64,000 nt of DNA from Maridesulfovibrio ferrireducens (GCF_016342405.1 NZ_JAEINN010000001.1:62001-126000), one strand, 5' to 3'. Numbered from the stretch's first letter, positions 43,856-53,754 are shown. Notes: a model not told the origin generated them from the sequence alone. Numbers and translations are program-made.

Positions 43856-44920
43856 CTACTCTTCTACGTCGATTTCAACACGACGGTTAAGCTTACGCCC
43901 TTCCTTCGTGGTGTTTTCGTACTTAGGATTCATTTCGCCGTATCCGGTAGCAACAATACGATCTGATGCTATTCCGTTGGCCGCCATCCAGTCTGCTACA
44001 GATTTTGCTCTGCGCTCGGAAAGGCCCTGATTGTATGCTTCCGGGCCGGTGCTGTCAGTGTGTCCGCCTACCATAACTTTCAGGTTAGGATATGCTTCGA
44101 GCATGGCAGCAGCTTCAACGAGGGAAGGTTCCATTTCTTCGGTGATCTGGAATTTGTCGAAGCCGAAGTTCAGGTTACGGAAAACAATTTTTTCCTGAAC
44201 AGGAGGAACAACTACAACTGGAACGATTTCAACGATAAGTTCTTCTTCCTGAGTGTAGAAAACATCCTGAGCAAACTTATCAAGTACTGCTTTGTTGGAA
44301 AGGTCGGATGCTTCAACAAATACTCCGCAAGGAGTGAGGGAAGCAAGACGTTTCATCATTGCGAGTCCCTTTGGAGTGTCAGCAACACTGACGGTGTGTA
44401 GGCAGAAACGGTCACCGTATTTTTTGGACATATTGGAAATAATCGCTGCAGGGTTTCTGCCGGTGTTGGAAAGGCCGTCAGAAACAAATATTACAGCTAA
44501 TTTCCCTTTCCATGTGGAAAGTATGCCGTCTAGATCGTTAAAGCCTTTGCCCATTGGTGTAGACTGGAAAAAAGGCAAGTCAGTAGGAGTGGAGGCCAAT
44601 CCTTTTGCAAGTGCACTTTTGTTGTAAGTAGCCTTTGGGGAATAAGTAACAAAATCAGGCATTGCGTAAAGCGCTGACTGGTAGCCAAGGTTAGGAATAA
44701 CTCCGTTCAAATGCTTCAATGCATTGAGCCCGGCAACTATTTTAGAGTTACCGGTAGCTTTGTATGCTTCATTCATTGAAGGTGAAGTATCTACAAACAA
44801 TGCAAAGGCATCAACTTTAGGTTTAAGCACAATTTTGGTTTCGGCTGAAGCCATTGAACCAAGGGCCATGAAGGCAATCAGTGTAAGAGTCAGAAGTGAA
44901 ATTAATTTTTTGTTTTTCAT
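43856..44920 (-). CDS. VWA-OmpA domain periplasmic protein
   Basis: A 354-residue exported protein. The signal peptide is LISLLTLTLIAFMALGSMAS. Residues about 35-215 form a von Willebrand factor A domain: ALFVDTSPSMNEAY is the MIDAS D-x-S-x-S motif, and KLAVIFVSDGLSNTGRN the following strand. The C-terminal 120 residues are an OmpA/peptidoglycan-binding domain: VMVGGHTDSTGPEAYNQGLS and RRAKSVADWMAANGI. It likely anchors to the cell wall from the periplasm and uses the VWA domain for protein contact. It has its own terminator; the partner is unknown. Confidence 0.88.
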   Translation of the reverse strand: MKNKKLISLLTLTLIAFMALGSMASAETKIVLKPKVDAFALFVDTSPSMNEAYKATGNSKIVAGLNALKHLNGVIPNLGYQSALYAMPDFVTYSPKATYNKSALAKGLASTPTDLPFFQSTPMGKGFNDLDGILSTWKGKLAVIFVSDGLSNTGRNPAAIISNMSKKYGDRFCLHTVSVADTPKGLAMMKRLASLTPCGVFVEASDLSNKAVLDKFAQDVFYTQEEELIVEIVPVVVVPPVQEKIVFRNLNFGFDKFQITEEMEPSLVEAAAMLEAYPNLKVMVGGHTDSTGPEAYNQGLSERRAKSVADWMAANGIASDRIVATGYGEMNPKYENTTKEGRKLNRRVEIDVEE

Positions 44921-45033
44921 TATTACATTCCTCCGATCGGTAGGGTAATAGGTTTTAAATGTATATTTAGACCTTAATTATTAAGGCATTATTTTTTCTT
45001 AAGCAATAATTATTGTGTTATTTTATTTAGTTC

Positions 45034-46353
45034 TTAAATATTTGTAGTCGCAAAGTGTTTTTCGAGCATTATTTTAAGGATTGTTCTGTCTGTGTCTATC
45101 ATTCCCTGCGTGCTGAGGGTTCCTATGTTCTGCATTGTTTGTTCGGGGGATGTCCCGATAATACCATCAGTCGAATGGACATTTACACCGTGAATTGCAA
45201 ACAATGCAGCTTGAACAGCAGTTCCGGCAGCTGTTGCGAGTTTTAAAGCGCAACCTGATTTTGCTCCGTCACAAATTATGCCTGCCAGATCTTCAGTGAG
45301 GTTAGTAATGGCTCCGGCCATCTGACTTGAAGTTCCTCCCATTAAATAGGTAGTACCTGCAGTAGCTCCTGCGCCTGCTGCAACGGAACATCCGCAGACA
45401 GCTGACAGTCTGCCTGTCTGGGCTTTAACGTAAGCAGTCACAAGGTGGCTGAGTGCGATTGCTTCGAGTAAGGTCTTTTCATCACAGTCGACAAACTTGC
45501 TGACCGCATAAATCGGCAAAATAGCAGTTAAACCGTGATTTCCAGATCCTCCGGAGCTCATGGCGGGGAGTTTAATTCCACCCATTCTTGCATCTGCCGC
45601 CGCGGAGGTGATAATCCGGGCAGAAAGAATCATATCGCGAGTCAGGAGTTTCAAGCGGGCAAGTCTTTCAAGGGCAAGACCTACACCAAGTCCCGAACCG
45701 TGTTTGAGGCCGTAGTCGGCGAGCCTCATATTATATGTGATACCTTCTTTGAGAAAAGTAAAATCATCTTTATCAAGGTCGTTGATCATATCGATCAAGT
45801 CATCCAAAGAAAGTTTTTTAATGAAATCTTCAAGCTTGAACACGTCAGCTTTTTCAGCTTGTGTTTTTTTTACCAGCGGAGAATCTGTAATCGGAAGAGA
45901 ATCCATCGTGAGGCTGGTGATATTGTCGTGAACTCCTTCGATGATCGCTTCTGTTACGTGGTCTTTATAGGTCAATAAGGCTCTGACATAGATTCCTTTT
46001 TGATCTTGAAGCAGGTTAACTGCAACATTGTTTTCATCTTTAAATTTGTAGGCTGCGTTGACACCTTCATCAGTGACGGGTTCCAGAACTTCAAGTCCAA
46101 GAGCCGGATCGCCGCATAAAGCTCCTAAAGCCGCCGCAGTATCAAGTCCGTTAAGTCCACCCGTTCCGGGAATAATAACAGCCAGTCCATTTTTATAAAT
46201 GTTTGGATCAACCCATATTTCTATATGTTCCGGGCGTTCATTTTTAATAACTGAAGCGGCCGCCGCTGTAGCAAGGGCAATTGCTACAGGTTCAGTACAC
46301 CCAAGTGCCGGAGCCACCTCAAGGTGGAGTATTTCTTTTACGGTATAATTCAT
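45034..46353 (-). CDS. L-cysteine desulfidase-like protein (CyuA/UPF0597)
   Basis: A 439-residue protein of the UPF0597/CyuA family, which splits cysteine to sulfide, ammonia and pyruvate with a [4Fe-4S] cluster. LGCTEPVAIALATAAAA holds the first cysteine; SAVCGCSVAAGAGATAG and IICDGAKSGCALKLATAAG supply the others; SGGSGNHGLTAILP is the substrate loop. Full length. It would supply sulfide or detoxify cysteine in an anaerobe. No cysteine transporter is adjacent. It is followed upstream by a 634-bp AT-rich intergenic region. Confidence 0.85.
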   Translation of the reverse strand: MNYTVKEILHLEVAPALGCTEPVAIALATAAAASVIKNERPEHIEIWVDPNIYKNGLAVIIPGTGGLNGLDTAAALGALCGDPALGLEVLEPVTDEGVNAAYKFKDENNVAVNLLQDQKGIYVRALLTYKDHVTEAIIEGVHDNITSLTMDSLPITDSPLVKKTQAEKADVFKLEDFIKKLSLDDLIDMINDLDKDDFTFLKEGITYNMRLADYGLKHGSGLGVGLALERLARLKLLTRDMILSARIITSAAADARMGGIKLPAMSSGGSGNHGLTAILPIYAVSKFVDCDEKTLLEAIALSHLVTAYVKAQTGRLSAVCGCSVAAGAGATAGTTYLMGGTSSQMAGAITNLTEDLAGIICDGAKSGCALKLATAAGTAVQAALFAIHGVNVHSTDGIIGTSPEQTMQNIGTLSTQGMIDTDRTILKIMLEKHFATTNI

Positions 46354-46987
46354 ATTCGTTCTCGTTTGGTGCTGAGTTCTATAAATGTTTAAAACAATCC
46401 TTTTGTGTTAAGAATCTATACCGTTACTATCAAGAAAGTCTAGAAAAAATCATGATAAAAGTAAGTATTTCTTTGATTATAGCATGGTATGAAAAGCAAT
46501 CAAGCATTAATTTAATTTTTTTTGACCTGTGATTCCCTGTTGAACGGGTGCTATTAAGGTTAATAATGTTGTAAATTTATTTTAATATGTATGAAATGTT
46601 CGTCATATGTAAATCAATAGTATGGATAATGCGTTATACAATAAAAAATAATGTATGATATAACTGGTGTATATTAATGTGTTGCAGTGTTTACAAGATT
46701 TTATAGGTGTAAGCTATAAAAATGTTTCGGGTAAAATTGCAAAGTGTGAAGAGTTTTCTGGATTTTAGTTAGTTTTTACAGGGTTATAATTTCTAATTTA
46801 AAATTTCATAGCATTGTATCCGGGCTATTATATTTATGTCTGGAGTAGCAAGTATCAGTTAATCTTTGTTTAAGTGTCGAAATGTAGTTGAAAAAAGATA
46901 GAAAAATAAGTAACATCCGTCATCTTGAACTGTGAGATTACTTAGATAAATAGTCATATCTGCTTAAAAAAGCTGGAGAATTGATAT
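46354..46987. other. AT-rich intergenic region with a candidate hldD promoter
   Basis: This 634-bp stretch has no supported gene: short open frames lack homology-like composition and start signals. The one feature I can support is a promoter-like site near its right end (listed separately). Another TTGAAC-AATAAT-like pair sits near 46540. The rest is AT-rich without clear inverted repeats. Confidence 0.4.
46925..46952 (+). promoter_or_regulatory. candidate sigma-70 promoter of hldD
   Basis: TTGAAC (46925-46930), 16 bases, TAAATA (46947-46952). The start point would be near 46959, about 29 nt upstream of the ATG at 46988, which has GGAG at correct spacing. Confidence 0.4.
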
Positions 46988-47965
46988 ATGTATATTGTTA
47001 CCGGCGGTGCCGGTTTCATCGGCAGTGCCATGGTTTGGAAGCTCAATCAGATGGGAATTGACGATATTTTGATCGTTGATAACCTTGCAAAGAGCGATAA
47101 ATGGAAAAATTTAGTAAATCTTCGTTACGAAGATTATGTTCATAGAGATCAGTTTTATAAGATTCTTCTCGAAGGGGAAGATCCTTTTCAAACTGACGCA
47201 GTCATTCATATGGGAGCTTGTTCTTCCACCACAGAACTGGACGCAGATTTTCTGATGGAGAATAACTATCGTTATACCCAGATGATTTGTCGTTTCTGTA
47301 TCCAGCACGATGTTCGTTTTATCAACGCATCCAGTGCTGCAACATATGGTGACGGCAGATTCGGGTTTGATGATGACCATGCTGGGATTCAGCAGCTTAA
47401 ACCCATGAATATGTATGGTTATTCCAAACAGCTTTTTGATTTATGGGCTCTTCGCGGCGGAATTCTGGATAAGCTTGTATGTCTCAAATTTTTTAATGTA
47501 TTCGGACCGAATGAGTACCATAAAGATGATATGAAAAGTGTCATCTGCAAAGCTCACCGTCAGATCAGTGAAACCGGTGAGATGAAGCTTTTTAAATCCT
47601 ACAAACCTGAATATTCCAATGGCGGACAGAAGCGCGATTTTGTTTATATCAAAGATTGCGTGGATGTTATGTGGTGGTTTCTTCAGAACAAGGATAAGAA
47701 CGGCATCTTCAATATCGGAACCGGGCAGGCTCGTCAGTGGAATGAACTTGCTAATTCTGTTTTTGCTGCCATGGATGTTAAGCCGGATATCAGCTACATC
47801 GAAATGCCTGAGTCAATCAGGGATAAATATCAGTACCTTACTCAAGCGAATATGAGTAAGCTGGTTGCTGCAGGGTATGAAAAGCCGTTCACTTCACTTG
47901 AAGATGCGGCTAAAGATTATGTGCAGAACTATCTCGCTCAAGAAGATCCGTATCTAAAAAGCTAA
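46988..47965 (+). CDS. hldD: ADP-glyceromanno-heptose 6-epimerase
   Basis: A 325-residue extended SDR matching HldD/RfaD, which epimerises ADP-D-glycero-D-manno-heptose for the LPS inner core. YIVTGGAGFIGSAMVWKLNQ is the NADP site; HMGACSSTTELDADFLMENN and NVFGPNEYHKDDMKSV are strongly HldD-specific, and MYGYSKQLFD is the Y-x3-K active site. It heads a plus-strand block with lptD, placing LPS assembly genes together. Its presence shows the cell makes heptose LPS, which bears on the heptose-like enzymes in the left-hand cluster. Confidence 0.95.
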   Translation: MYIVTGGAGFIGSAMVWKLNQMGIDDILIVDNLAKSDKWKNLVNLRYEDYVHRDQFYKILLEGEDPFQTDAVIHMGACSSTTELDADFLMENNYRYTQMICRFCIQHDVRFINASSAATYGDGRFGFDDDHAGIQQLKPMNMYGYSKQLFDLWALRGGILDKLVCLKFFNVFGPNEYHKDDMKSVICKAHRQISETGEMKLFKSYKPEYSNGGQKRDFVYIKDCVDVMWWFLQNKDKNGIFNIGTGQARQWNELANSVFAAMDVKPDISYIEMPESIRDKYQYLTQANMSKLVAAGYEKPFTSLEDAAKDYVQNYLAQEDPYLKS

Positions 47966-48001
47966 CAGTTTAAATTTGTTGAATATCAGGGGTAGGTCGT
48001 T

Positions 48002-50314
48002 TTGAAATTAAGGTTTATCATACTCATATTTTGCCTTCTTTTGTGCACTTCGGGATATGCCTTTGCCCAAGAGCAGGTGATAATATCTGCGCCTGACGGT
48101 AACGGTACAGCTCAGGCGCAACAGGAGTGGCAGTTCTCTGCGGATAAAGTTGTCGCTGAGAACGACAGTGAGTATGTGCAAGCCTATGGTAATGTAACAG
48201 TCCGAAGTGGGACAAGTTACATCAAAGCTGACTTTGCACGCTTTTATCAGGCTACCAAATGGATTTACCTGAAAGGCAATGTTAAAGCTCAGTGGAAAGG
48301 TGATTTCTACGATGCTGCTGAAGCTGAGTTCGATCTGAATAACATGGTCGGATGGCTGAAAAAAGGGCGTGTTTTTGTTGCAAAGCCGCATGTCTATTTT
48401 GAAAGTGAATTTATAGAAAAACATAACGGCGCCACTTACAGCTTTAAAGATGCAAAAGTGACAGCCTGTGACGGAGAGAATCCCGCCTGGTCTTTTGAGG
48501 CCGGAGAAGGTGATATTACTCTCAATGGATATGCAAGACTTTGGCATTCCAAGTTTAAAATTAAAGGCGTGCCGGTTGCGTATACTCCTTATATGAGTCT
48601 TCCGCTTGATCAAAAGCGTCAATCCGGTTTTCTAACTCCTGAAGTCGGCTCTTCTAAAAAGATGGGCACAAAGATTAATATTCCCTATTACTGGGCAATT
48701 AACGAAGAAACAGATCTTACTGTTTACGGTGAATATCTGGCTAAACGCGGTTTTAGGCCCGGCGTAGATTTCCGCCACACAGAAGATGTGAACTCAAAAG
48801 GGCAATGGCGTGCCGATTGGTTGTATGACGGTAAAACATATGACAACGCCGCCGATTCTGAGAGTGTATTTAAAGACGAAGGTATGATCAGACCCAACAA
48901 TAACAGATGGTGGATCAGATCAAAATATAACGGCTACGTAGGATCACCTGATTGGCAGACAATCGTTGACCTTGATTTGGTTTCTGATCAGGATTATCTG
49001 CGTGAATTCAGATCCGGTGCAAACGGCTACGAAGCAAGTAGGGAAGGTTTCCTTGAGGAATTCGGTCGTGATATTAACCCGATGGATTCCGATCATAGAG
49101 TCAGTACCGCATTAGTCGCTAAAAGCTGGGACCAATTCGCGGTTTCTGGACTTGTCCAATATGATGAAGATTTGCGCTACCGTAACGGTAATAATCCCGG
49201 TGATAAAAATCCTGCTCTGCAAAAGCTGCCTCAGTTAGATGCTTTCGCTTTCAAAGAAAACCTGATGGGAACTCCTCTCGAGTGGGAAGCTGAAGTCAGC
49301 GCCAATTATTTCTGGCGTGAATTCGGTATGACCGGTGCTCGCTTTGATGTTCATCCTACACTCAGCATGCCGGTTACAGCCGGAGGCGTTACTTTCATTC
49401 CTCGTGCAGGAGTAAGAGCAACTTCGTATCTGATGGATTCTTATCAGAACGCAAGCTCAGATATCAAAAGAGATTCAACTCAAGGCCGTTTGATTGCTGA
49501 TGCCGGTATCACCGCGTTTTCCGAATTTTTCAGAGTTTTTGATGTAGGTTCAGATCTGGTTGCTTCCAAAGATAATATCGGGAAAAGCAGCTGGACCAAA
49601 ATGAAACATAATATTGTTCCACGTCTCGAATATAACTGGGTACAGGATGATCCTAACCAGAAAGAACTTCCTTACTTCGATTCCAGAGACCGCATTACAA
49701 AGTCTAATGATATCACTTTCTCGCTGACAAATGTTTTGGACCGTAGTCAGTCCACGGTTGTGGCTGGCAAAGACGGCGAGGCTGTTTTGGAAAGTGAATA
49801 TCTCGAATTTTTCAGATTCCGTTTAGAACAAGGTTATGACATTGACGAAGCTGGGCGTTCCGCAGACCTCGGTCAGTATGAACGCCGTCCGTTCTCGGAT
49901 GTCATGGGTGAAATTATTCTGACCCCGTATAATTACGTTAATTTGACCTCCCGTACTTGGGTTTCCCCTTATCTCGGCGATGTTACAGAGCATGAAAATA
50001 TTTTGAAAATTTTCAATGACTCATATGGTGAAATTCTGTTTGGATATGACTACCTGCGTAAGATTGATGAATATAAGCGTAAACAGGAATCAGACATGCA
50101 GATTGTCAGGTACGCGGCTAAAGCTTACCTGCCTTGGGGATTGGTTGTCGGTGGTGAATATCGCGCTGATATTAATAATAGTAAAGACCTCGAAAAGACA
50201 GTTTCACTCGGTTGGAACCATCAATGTTTCTTCGTTGAATTTCTTGCTTCAAAAACGACAATTGACGAACGATACGCTGTGAACTTCAATCTTGTTGATT
50301 TCGGAGTGTTCTAG
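48002..50314 (+). CDS. lptD: LPS-assembly protein LptD
   Basis: A 770-residue outer-membrane LPS translocon. The signal peptide (FIILIFCLLLCTSGYAFAQE) is followed by an OstA/LptA-like N-terminal jellyroll (WQFSADKVVAEND, YVQAYGNVTVRSGTSYIKAD) and a long beta-barrel from about residue 210. The barrel motif GFLTPEVGSSKKMGTKINIP is characteristic. The mature chain has only two cysteines, VTACDGEN and NHQCFFVEF near the C-terminus, enough for one disulfide between the domains. The start is TTG at 48002 with GGGG/TAGG upstream. It is followed by a terminator. Confidence 0.9.
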   Translation: MKLRFIILIFCLLLCTSGYAFAQEQVIISAPDGNGTAQAQQEWQFSADKVVAENDSEYVQAYGNVTVRSGTSYIKADFARFYQATKWIYLKGNVKAQWKGDFYDAAEAEFDLNNMVGWLKKGRVFVAKPHVYFESEFIEKHNGATYSFKDAKVTACDGENPAWSFEAGEGDITLNGYARLWHSKFKIKGVPVAYTPYMSLPLDQKRQSGFLTPEVGSSKKMGTKINIPYYWAINEETDLTVYGEYLAKRGFRPGVDFRHTEDVNSKGQWRADWLYDGKTYDNAADSESVFKDEGMIRPNNNRWWIRSKYNGYVGSPDWQTIVDLDLVSDQDYLREFRSGANGYEASREGFLEEFGRDINPMDSDHRVSTALVAKSWDQFAVSGLVQYDEDLRYRNGNNPGDKNPALQKLPQLDAFAFKENLMGTPLEWEAEVSANYFWREFGMTGARFDVHPTLSMPVTAGGVTFIPRAGVRATSYLMDSYQNASSDIKRDSTQGRLIADAGITAFSEFFRVFDVGSDLVASKDNIGKSSWTKMKHNIVPRLEYNWVQDDPNQKELPYFDSRDRITKSNDITFSLTNVLDRSQSTVVAGKDGEAVLESEYLEFFRFRLEQGYDIDEAGRSADLGQYERRPFSDVMGEIILTPYNYVNLTSRTWVSPYLGDVTEHENILKIFNDSYGEILFGYDYLRKIDEYKRKQESDMQIVRYAAKAYLPWGLVVGGEYRADINNSKDLEKTVSLGWNHQCFFVEFLASKTTIDERYAVNFNLVDFGVF

Positions 50315-50342
50315 TTCATTAAAAATTTGTTTGAAAATTTTA

Positions 50343-50381
50343 GGCCCCCCGTTCATATGATGGACGGGGGGCCTTCCTTCT
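50343..50381 (+). terminator. rho-independent terminator after lptD
   Basis: A long GC-rich stem (GGCCCCCCGT.../ACGGGGGGCC, 50343-50373) followed by TTCCTTCTT. A strong hairpin with an interrupted U-tract. Confidence 0.8.
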
Positions 50382-50460
50382 TGTAGGTTCTTTTCAGTGC
50401 CAGTAATGAAAATGAGCTGTAATTTTAATAATCCAACATCAAGGATTTGAGTATCTGGAT

Positions 50461-52344
50461 ATGACTAGAAGTAAAATTCATGTTCTTCCCGCTGCGCTTA
50501 GAAATCAGATTGCTGCCGGTGAAGTTGTAGAACGTCCTTCCAGCGTGGTTAAAGAGCTGGTTGAGAATTCCATAGATGCAGGAAGTTCTCAGGTTGATGT
50601 TACCGTCGAGCGCGGTGGACAGGGGCTTCTTGTTGTGCGCGATAACGGTTTTGGAATTTCTTCGGACGAGCTTAATCTTGCGGTAACAAGGCATGCCACA
50701 AGTAAAATATCGGATGTAGAAGATCTTTCCGCCATTACAAGTTTTGGTTTCAGAGGCGAAGCTTTGCCAAGTATCGCTTCTGTTTCAAGATTTAAAATGG
50801 CTTCCTGCACTGCGTATGCACAGGAAGGATGGTTCATAAATGTTGAAGGCGGAGAAGTTGTAGATGAAGGTCCAGCCGTTATGCCCGCGGGAACATCGGT
50901 TGAGGTTAAGGATCTGTTTTATAATGTGCCTGCCAGACTTAAATTTCTAAAAACTGAATCAACCGAAGCCCGTCGTTGTAATCAGGTTTTGTTTAAGATC
51001 AGTCTTGCGAACCTTGAAACAGGTTTTTCTTTTATTTCAAACGGCAGGGAACAATTCAGACTTCCTCCTAATCAAACGCTTCCTGATAGGCTTGCCATAT
51101 TCTGGCCGCGTAATATTTGTGAATCTTTGCTGACATTTTCGCATGAAGCCGGAGAAATGAAAGTGTCCGGTTGTGCAGGAATTCCCTCGCTGGCACAGGG
51201 ACGCGGCGATAGAATTTTAATGTTTGTGAATGGGCGGCCTGTTCAGGATAAGCTTCTGCTCAGTGCTATCAGGGGCGCCTACAAAGGTAGGTTGATTTCC
51301 CGTGAATACCCTCAAGCTGTGATTTTTCTGGAGCTTCCGCCGGATTTGGTTGATGTGAATGTTCATCCCGCAAAAATGGAAGTTCGTTTTCAGGACGAAC
51401 GTTCAATCTACAGCATCATTCATAATGGTATTTCTCAGGCACTTTCTCGTTACGAGCTTGGAGTTGTTGAAGGGTTGGATACTCCTGTCCAAAAGATACC
51501 TGCGGCTTCACGTGCAAGTTTGCCCATTGAACCTCGTGCAAAATTTGCCAGTTGGAATGAGTTCAAGAATACTGATTATTCTGATGAGAAACTCGACTTT
51601 ACGGCTCCGTCACCTTCCTCTGGCGAGGCAAATGATGTTTCGCGGGAGTTTGTTCATGAGCAACCTGTCGGTTATCAAATTCATAATGAGACGGTCACTT
51701 CGTCCAATCTTTCAGGTGAATCTGAATATAAATTACCTGTATTTTCAACAGAGAATCAAACCTCTTCTGAAGCTGGACGAAGTAAATTTGTGCCCGGAAC
51801 ATCAATCGAATATCTGGGGCAGGTAGCTGATACTTATCTTGTTCTTAAGCTTGTAAATGGATCACTCGGGCTTCTTGATCAGCATGCGGCTCATGAACGG
51901 GTAATCTACTATCATATGCGTGCTGAGCGGACTAAGGGCGATTCGAGGCCCCTTGCCATCCCCATAGAACTGACGCTCCATCCAAGTGAAGTGGCCCGAG
52001 TTCAGGATATGTGGGAAGAGTTGCGTCAGGCCGGCTTTATGCTCGAACTTGAAAACGGCTCAAATCTTTTTATGCGCGGAATACCGCCAAGTCTTGAAAC
52101 CGGAGAAGCTAAAGGGTATTTGAAAGCAGCGGTTGACGGGCAGGCTAAAAATCTTGACGATCTCTGGATTATGCTTTCCTGTAAGTCGGCTATTAAGGCA
52201 AATCAGTCTCTTGCTTTGGATGAAGCTCTGGCATTGCTTGAGGCATGGGCAAAATGCCCACAGCGGGAATATTGTCCTCACGGCAGACCTGTAATAATAA
52301 GCTGGTCTTTTTCTGAAATGGAAAAATTATTTAAACGTAAATAG
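50461..52344 (+). CDS. mutL: DNA mismatch repair protein MutL
   Basis: A 627-residue MutL. The N-terminal GHKL ATPase is typical: RNQIAAGEVVERPSSVVKEL, DAGSSQVDVTVERGG, VVRDNGFGISSDEL and FGFRGEALPSIASVSRF. The C-terminal domain holds DQHAAHERVIYYHMR at 473-487, the metal-binding motif region of endonuclease-type MutL, but the final glutamate of DQHA-x2-E-x4-E is tyrosine here. CKSAIKANQ and CPHGRP, the other endonuclease motifs, are present. It starts at ATG 50461. The next gene alr follows after 33 nt. Confidence 0.95.
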   Translation: MTRSKIHVLPAALRNQIAAGEVVERPSSVVKELVENSIDAGSSQVDVTVERGGQGLLVVRDNGFGISSDELNLAVTRHATSKISDVEDLSAITSFGFRGEALPSIASVSRFKMASCTAYAQEGWFINVEGGEVVDEGPAVMPAGTSVEVKDLFYNVPARLKFLKTESTEARRCNQVLFKISLANLETGFSFISNGREQFRLPPNQTLPDRLAIFWPRNICESLLTFSHEAGEMKVSGCAGIPSLAQGRGDRILMFVNGRPVQDKLLLSAIRGAYKGRLISREYPQAVIFLELPPDLVDVNVHPAKMEVRFQDERSIYSIIHNGISQALSRYELGVVEGLDTPVQKIPAASRASLPIEPRAKFASWNEFKNTDYSDEKLDFTAPSPSSGEANDVSREFVHEQPVGYQIHNETVTSSNLSGESEYKLPVFSTENQTSSEAGRSKFVPGTSIEYLGQVADTYLVLKLVNGSLGLLDQHAAHERVIYYHMRAERTKGDSRPLAIPIELTLHPSEVARVQDMWEELRQAGFMLELENGSNLFMRGIPPSLETGEAKGYLKAAVDGQAKNLDDLWIMLSCKSAIKANQSLALDEALALLEAWAKCPQREYCPHGRPVIISWSFSEMEKLFKRK

Positions 52345-52377
52345 AATATGTTTTAGACAGGCATACGGTAAATAAAA

Positions 52378-53502
52378 ATGGCAATTCGATATAATACTTT
52401 TGAAGTCGGTGTTGATTTAAGAGCTATACGGCATAATTACAAAATCCTTTGCGAGAAAGGATCTAATGTTTACGGAGTGATTAAAGCTGACGCATACGGT
52501 CACGGGATGATTGAGGTTGCGCGTGCCCTTGAAAGCGAAGGCGCTGACACTTTTGCTGTGGGAACTGTCGGCGAAGCTGTTCAGTTGCGGCGCAGTGGAT
52601 GCGAAAAGAGAATTATTTCTTTGCTCGGTCCGCTTAATGAGGCTGATTGTTTAGCTATTGCTGAAGATACTATTATTCCGTTTGTAGGTTGTTTTGATCA
52701 ACTCAATATGCTTGTTTCTGTAGCTGAAAAGCATCAGCTTGAGATTGAAATCAGTCTTAAATTTGAGACAGGAATGTCTCGTTTGGGTTTCAGTGTTGAT
52801 GAGCTTGCTGAATTGATTGCGACTCTTAAAGCCGGTCCGCAGATTCGACCTGTAATGGCCAGTTCACATCTTGCAACCTCTGATGATCCGGCTTACGAAG
52901 GTTATGTGGGCTCGCAGGCTGAGAAGTTCATATTTATTTTGAAGACTCTTGAGTCCGCGGGATTTAAGGTTGAAGCTAGTCTTGCGAATTCAGCGGGAAT
53001 TTTAAAACATGATAATGTTCATTTTACGGCTCAGCGGGGTGGGATTGCTCTGTATGGAGCCAATCCACTCAGCGGCACATCATGGGAAGATCTTGGTTCC
53101 CGTTTGAAGCCGGCAATGCAGGTCCGTACAAAGATTGCTGCTGTGCGTGAACTGAAAAAAGGGCAATCAATCAGTTACGGTTGCACTTATACCGCACAGA
53201 AAGATATGAAAGTTGCGATTGTCTGTGCCGGATATGCCGACGGGTACAGCCGGGGGCTTTCCAGTAAAGGTTCAATGTGCATAAACGGCCGGCGGGCTCC
53301 GATTGTCGGGCGTGTGTGTATGCAGCTTACCGCAGTGGATGTTAGTTCTATTCCTGACGTAAAATTCGGTGATATAGCTTATTTGCTTGGCGGAGAAGGT
53401 GAAGGTGCTATTTCTCCTGATGATTTGGCTTCCTGGTGGGGCACAATTACTTATGAAGTTTTCTGTCTTCTGGGGCTTAACCCGAAGAGTTATGTTGAAT
53501 AA
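52378..53502 (+). CDS. alr: alanine racemase
   Basis: A 374-residue PLP-dependent alanine racemase, which makes D-alanine for peptidoglycan. YGVIKADAYGHGMIEVA contains the PLP lysine (Lys36); GMSRLGFSV and LANSAGILKHDNVHFTAQRG are fold motifs; KKGQSISYGCTYTAQKDMKV carries the catalytic tyrosine region. RAPIVGRVCMQLTAVDVS is the C-terminal beta-domain signature. The length is normal. It may be co-transcribed with mutL, given the short spacing. Confidence 0.95.
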   Translation: MAIRYNTFEVGVDLRAIRHNYKILCEKGSNVYGVIKADAYGHGMIEVARALESEGADTFAVGTVGEAVQLRRSGCEKRIISLLGPLNEADCLAIAEDTIIPFVGCFDQLNMLVSVAEKHQLEIEISLKFETGMSRLGFSVDELAELIATLKAGPQIRPVMASSHLATSDDPAYEGYVGSQAEKFIFILKTLESAGFKVEASLANSAGILKHDNVHFTAQRGGIALYGANPLSGTSWEDLGSRLKPAMQVRTKIAAVRELKKGQSISYGCTYTAQKDMKVAIVCAGYADGYSRGLSSKGSMCINGRRAPIVGRVCMQLTAVDVSSIPDVKFGDIAYLLGGEGEGAISPDDLASWWGTITYEVFCLLGLNPKSYVE

Positions 53503-53560
53503 ATGGTGCATTGAATACGCTTCAAACTGAAGTTAAAACTGTTTTTTGGAGGATGTTGAT

Positions 53561-53749
53561 ATGAGTTGGAAAGTAGCTGAAAGTTATCCCCTTAAGGATG
53601 TAGATCCTGCGGAACTTAGATACAAATGGGAAGAAATTGCAATTGATATGGCTTTAATTCCTGAACTGAATGTTCGTGTGTACATCGAAGACGGTATTGT
53701 GCGTATCGAAGTCAGTGAAGAATTATGGGATTGTATGGCTGGAATTTAG
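53561..53749 (+). CDS. small acidic protein of unknown function
   Basis: A 62-residue acidic protein starting at the ATG at 53561, which has GGAGG eight bases upstream (an in-frame TTG at 53546 is weaker). KVAESYPLKDVDPAELRYKW and VRVYIEDGIVRIEVSEELWD suggest a compact alpha-beta fold. No domain is recognised. It is followed directly by a terminator and lies after alr; the strong SD and clean codon structure support a real gene. Confidence 0.65.
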   Translation: MSWKVAESYPLKDVDPAELRYKWEEIAIDMALIPELNVRVYIEDGIVRIEVSEELWDCMAGI

Positions 53750-53754
53750 TTATT

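Noticed and set aside
46281-46532. Small ORF across the cyuA start and the gap before hldD
   Set aside because: No ribosome site, no recognisable protein features; treated as a chance frame.
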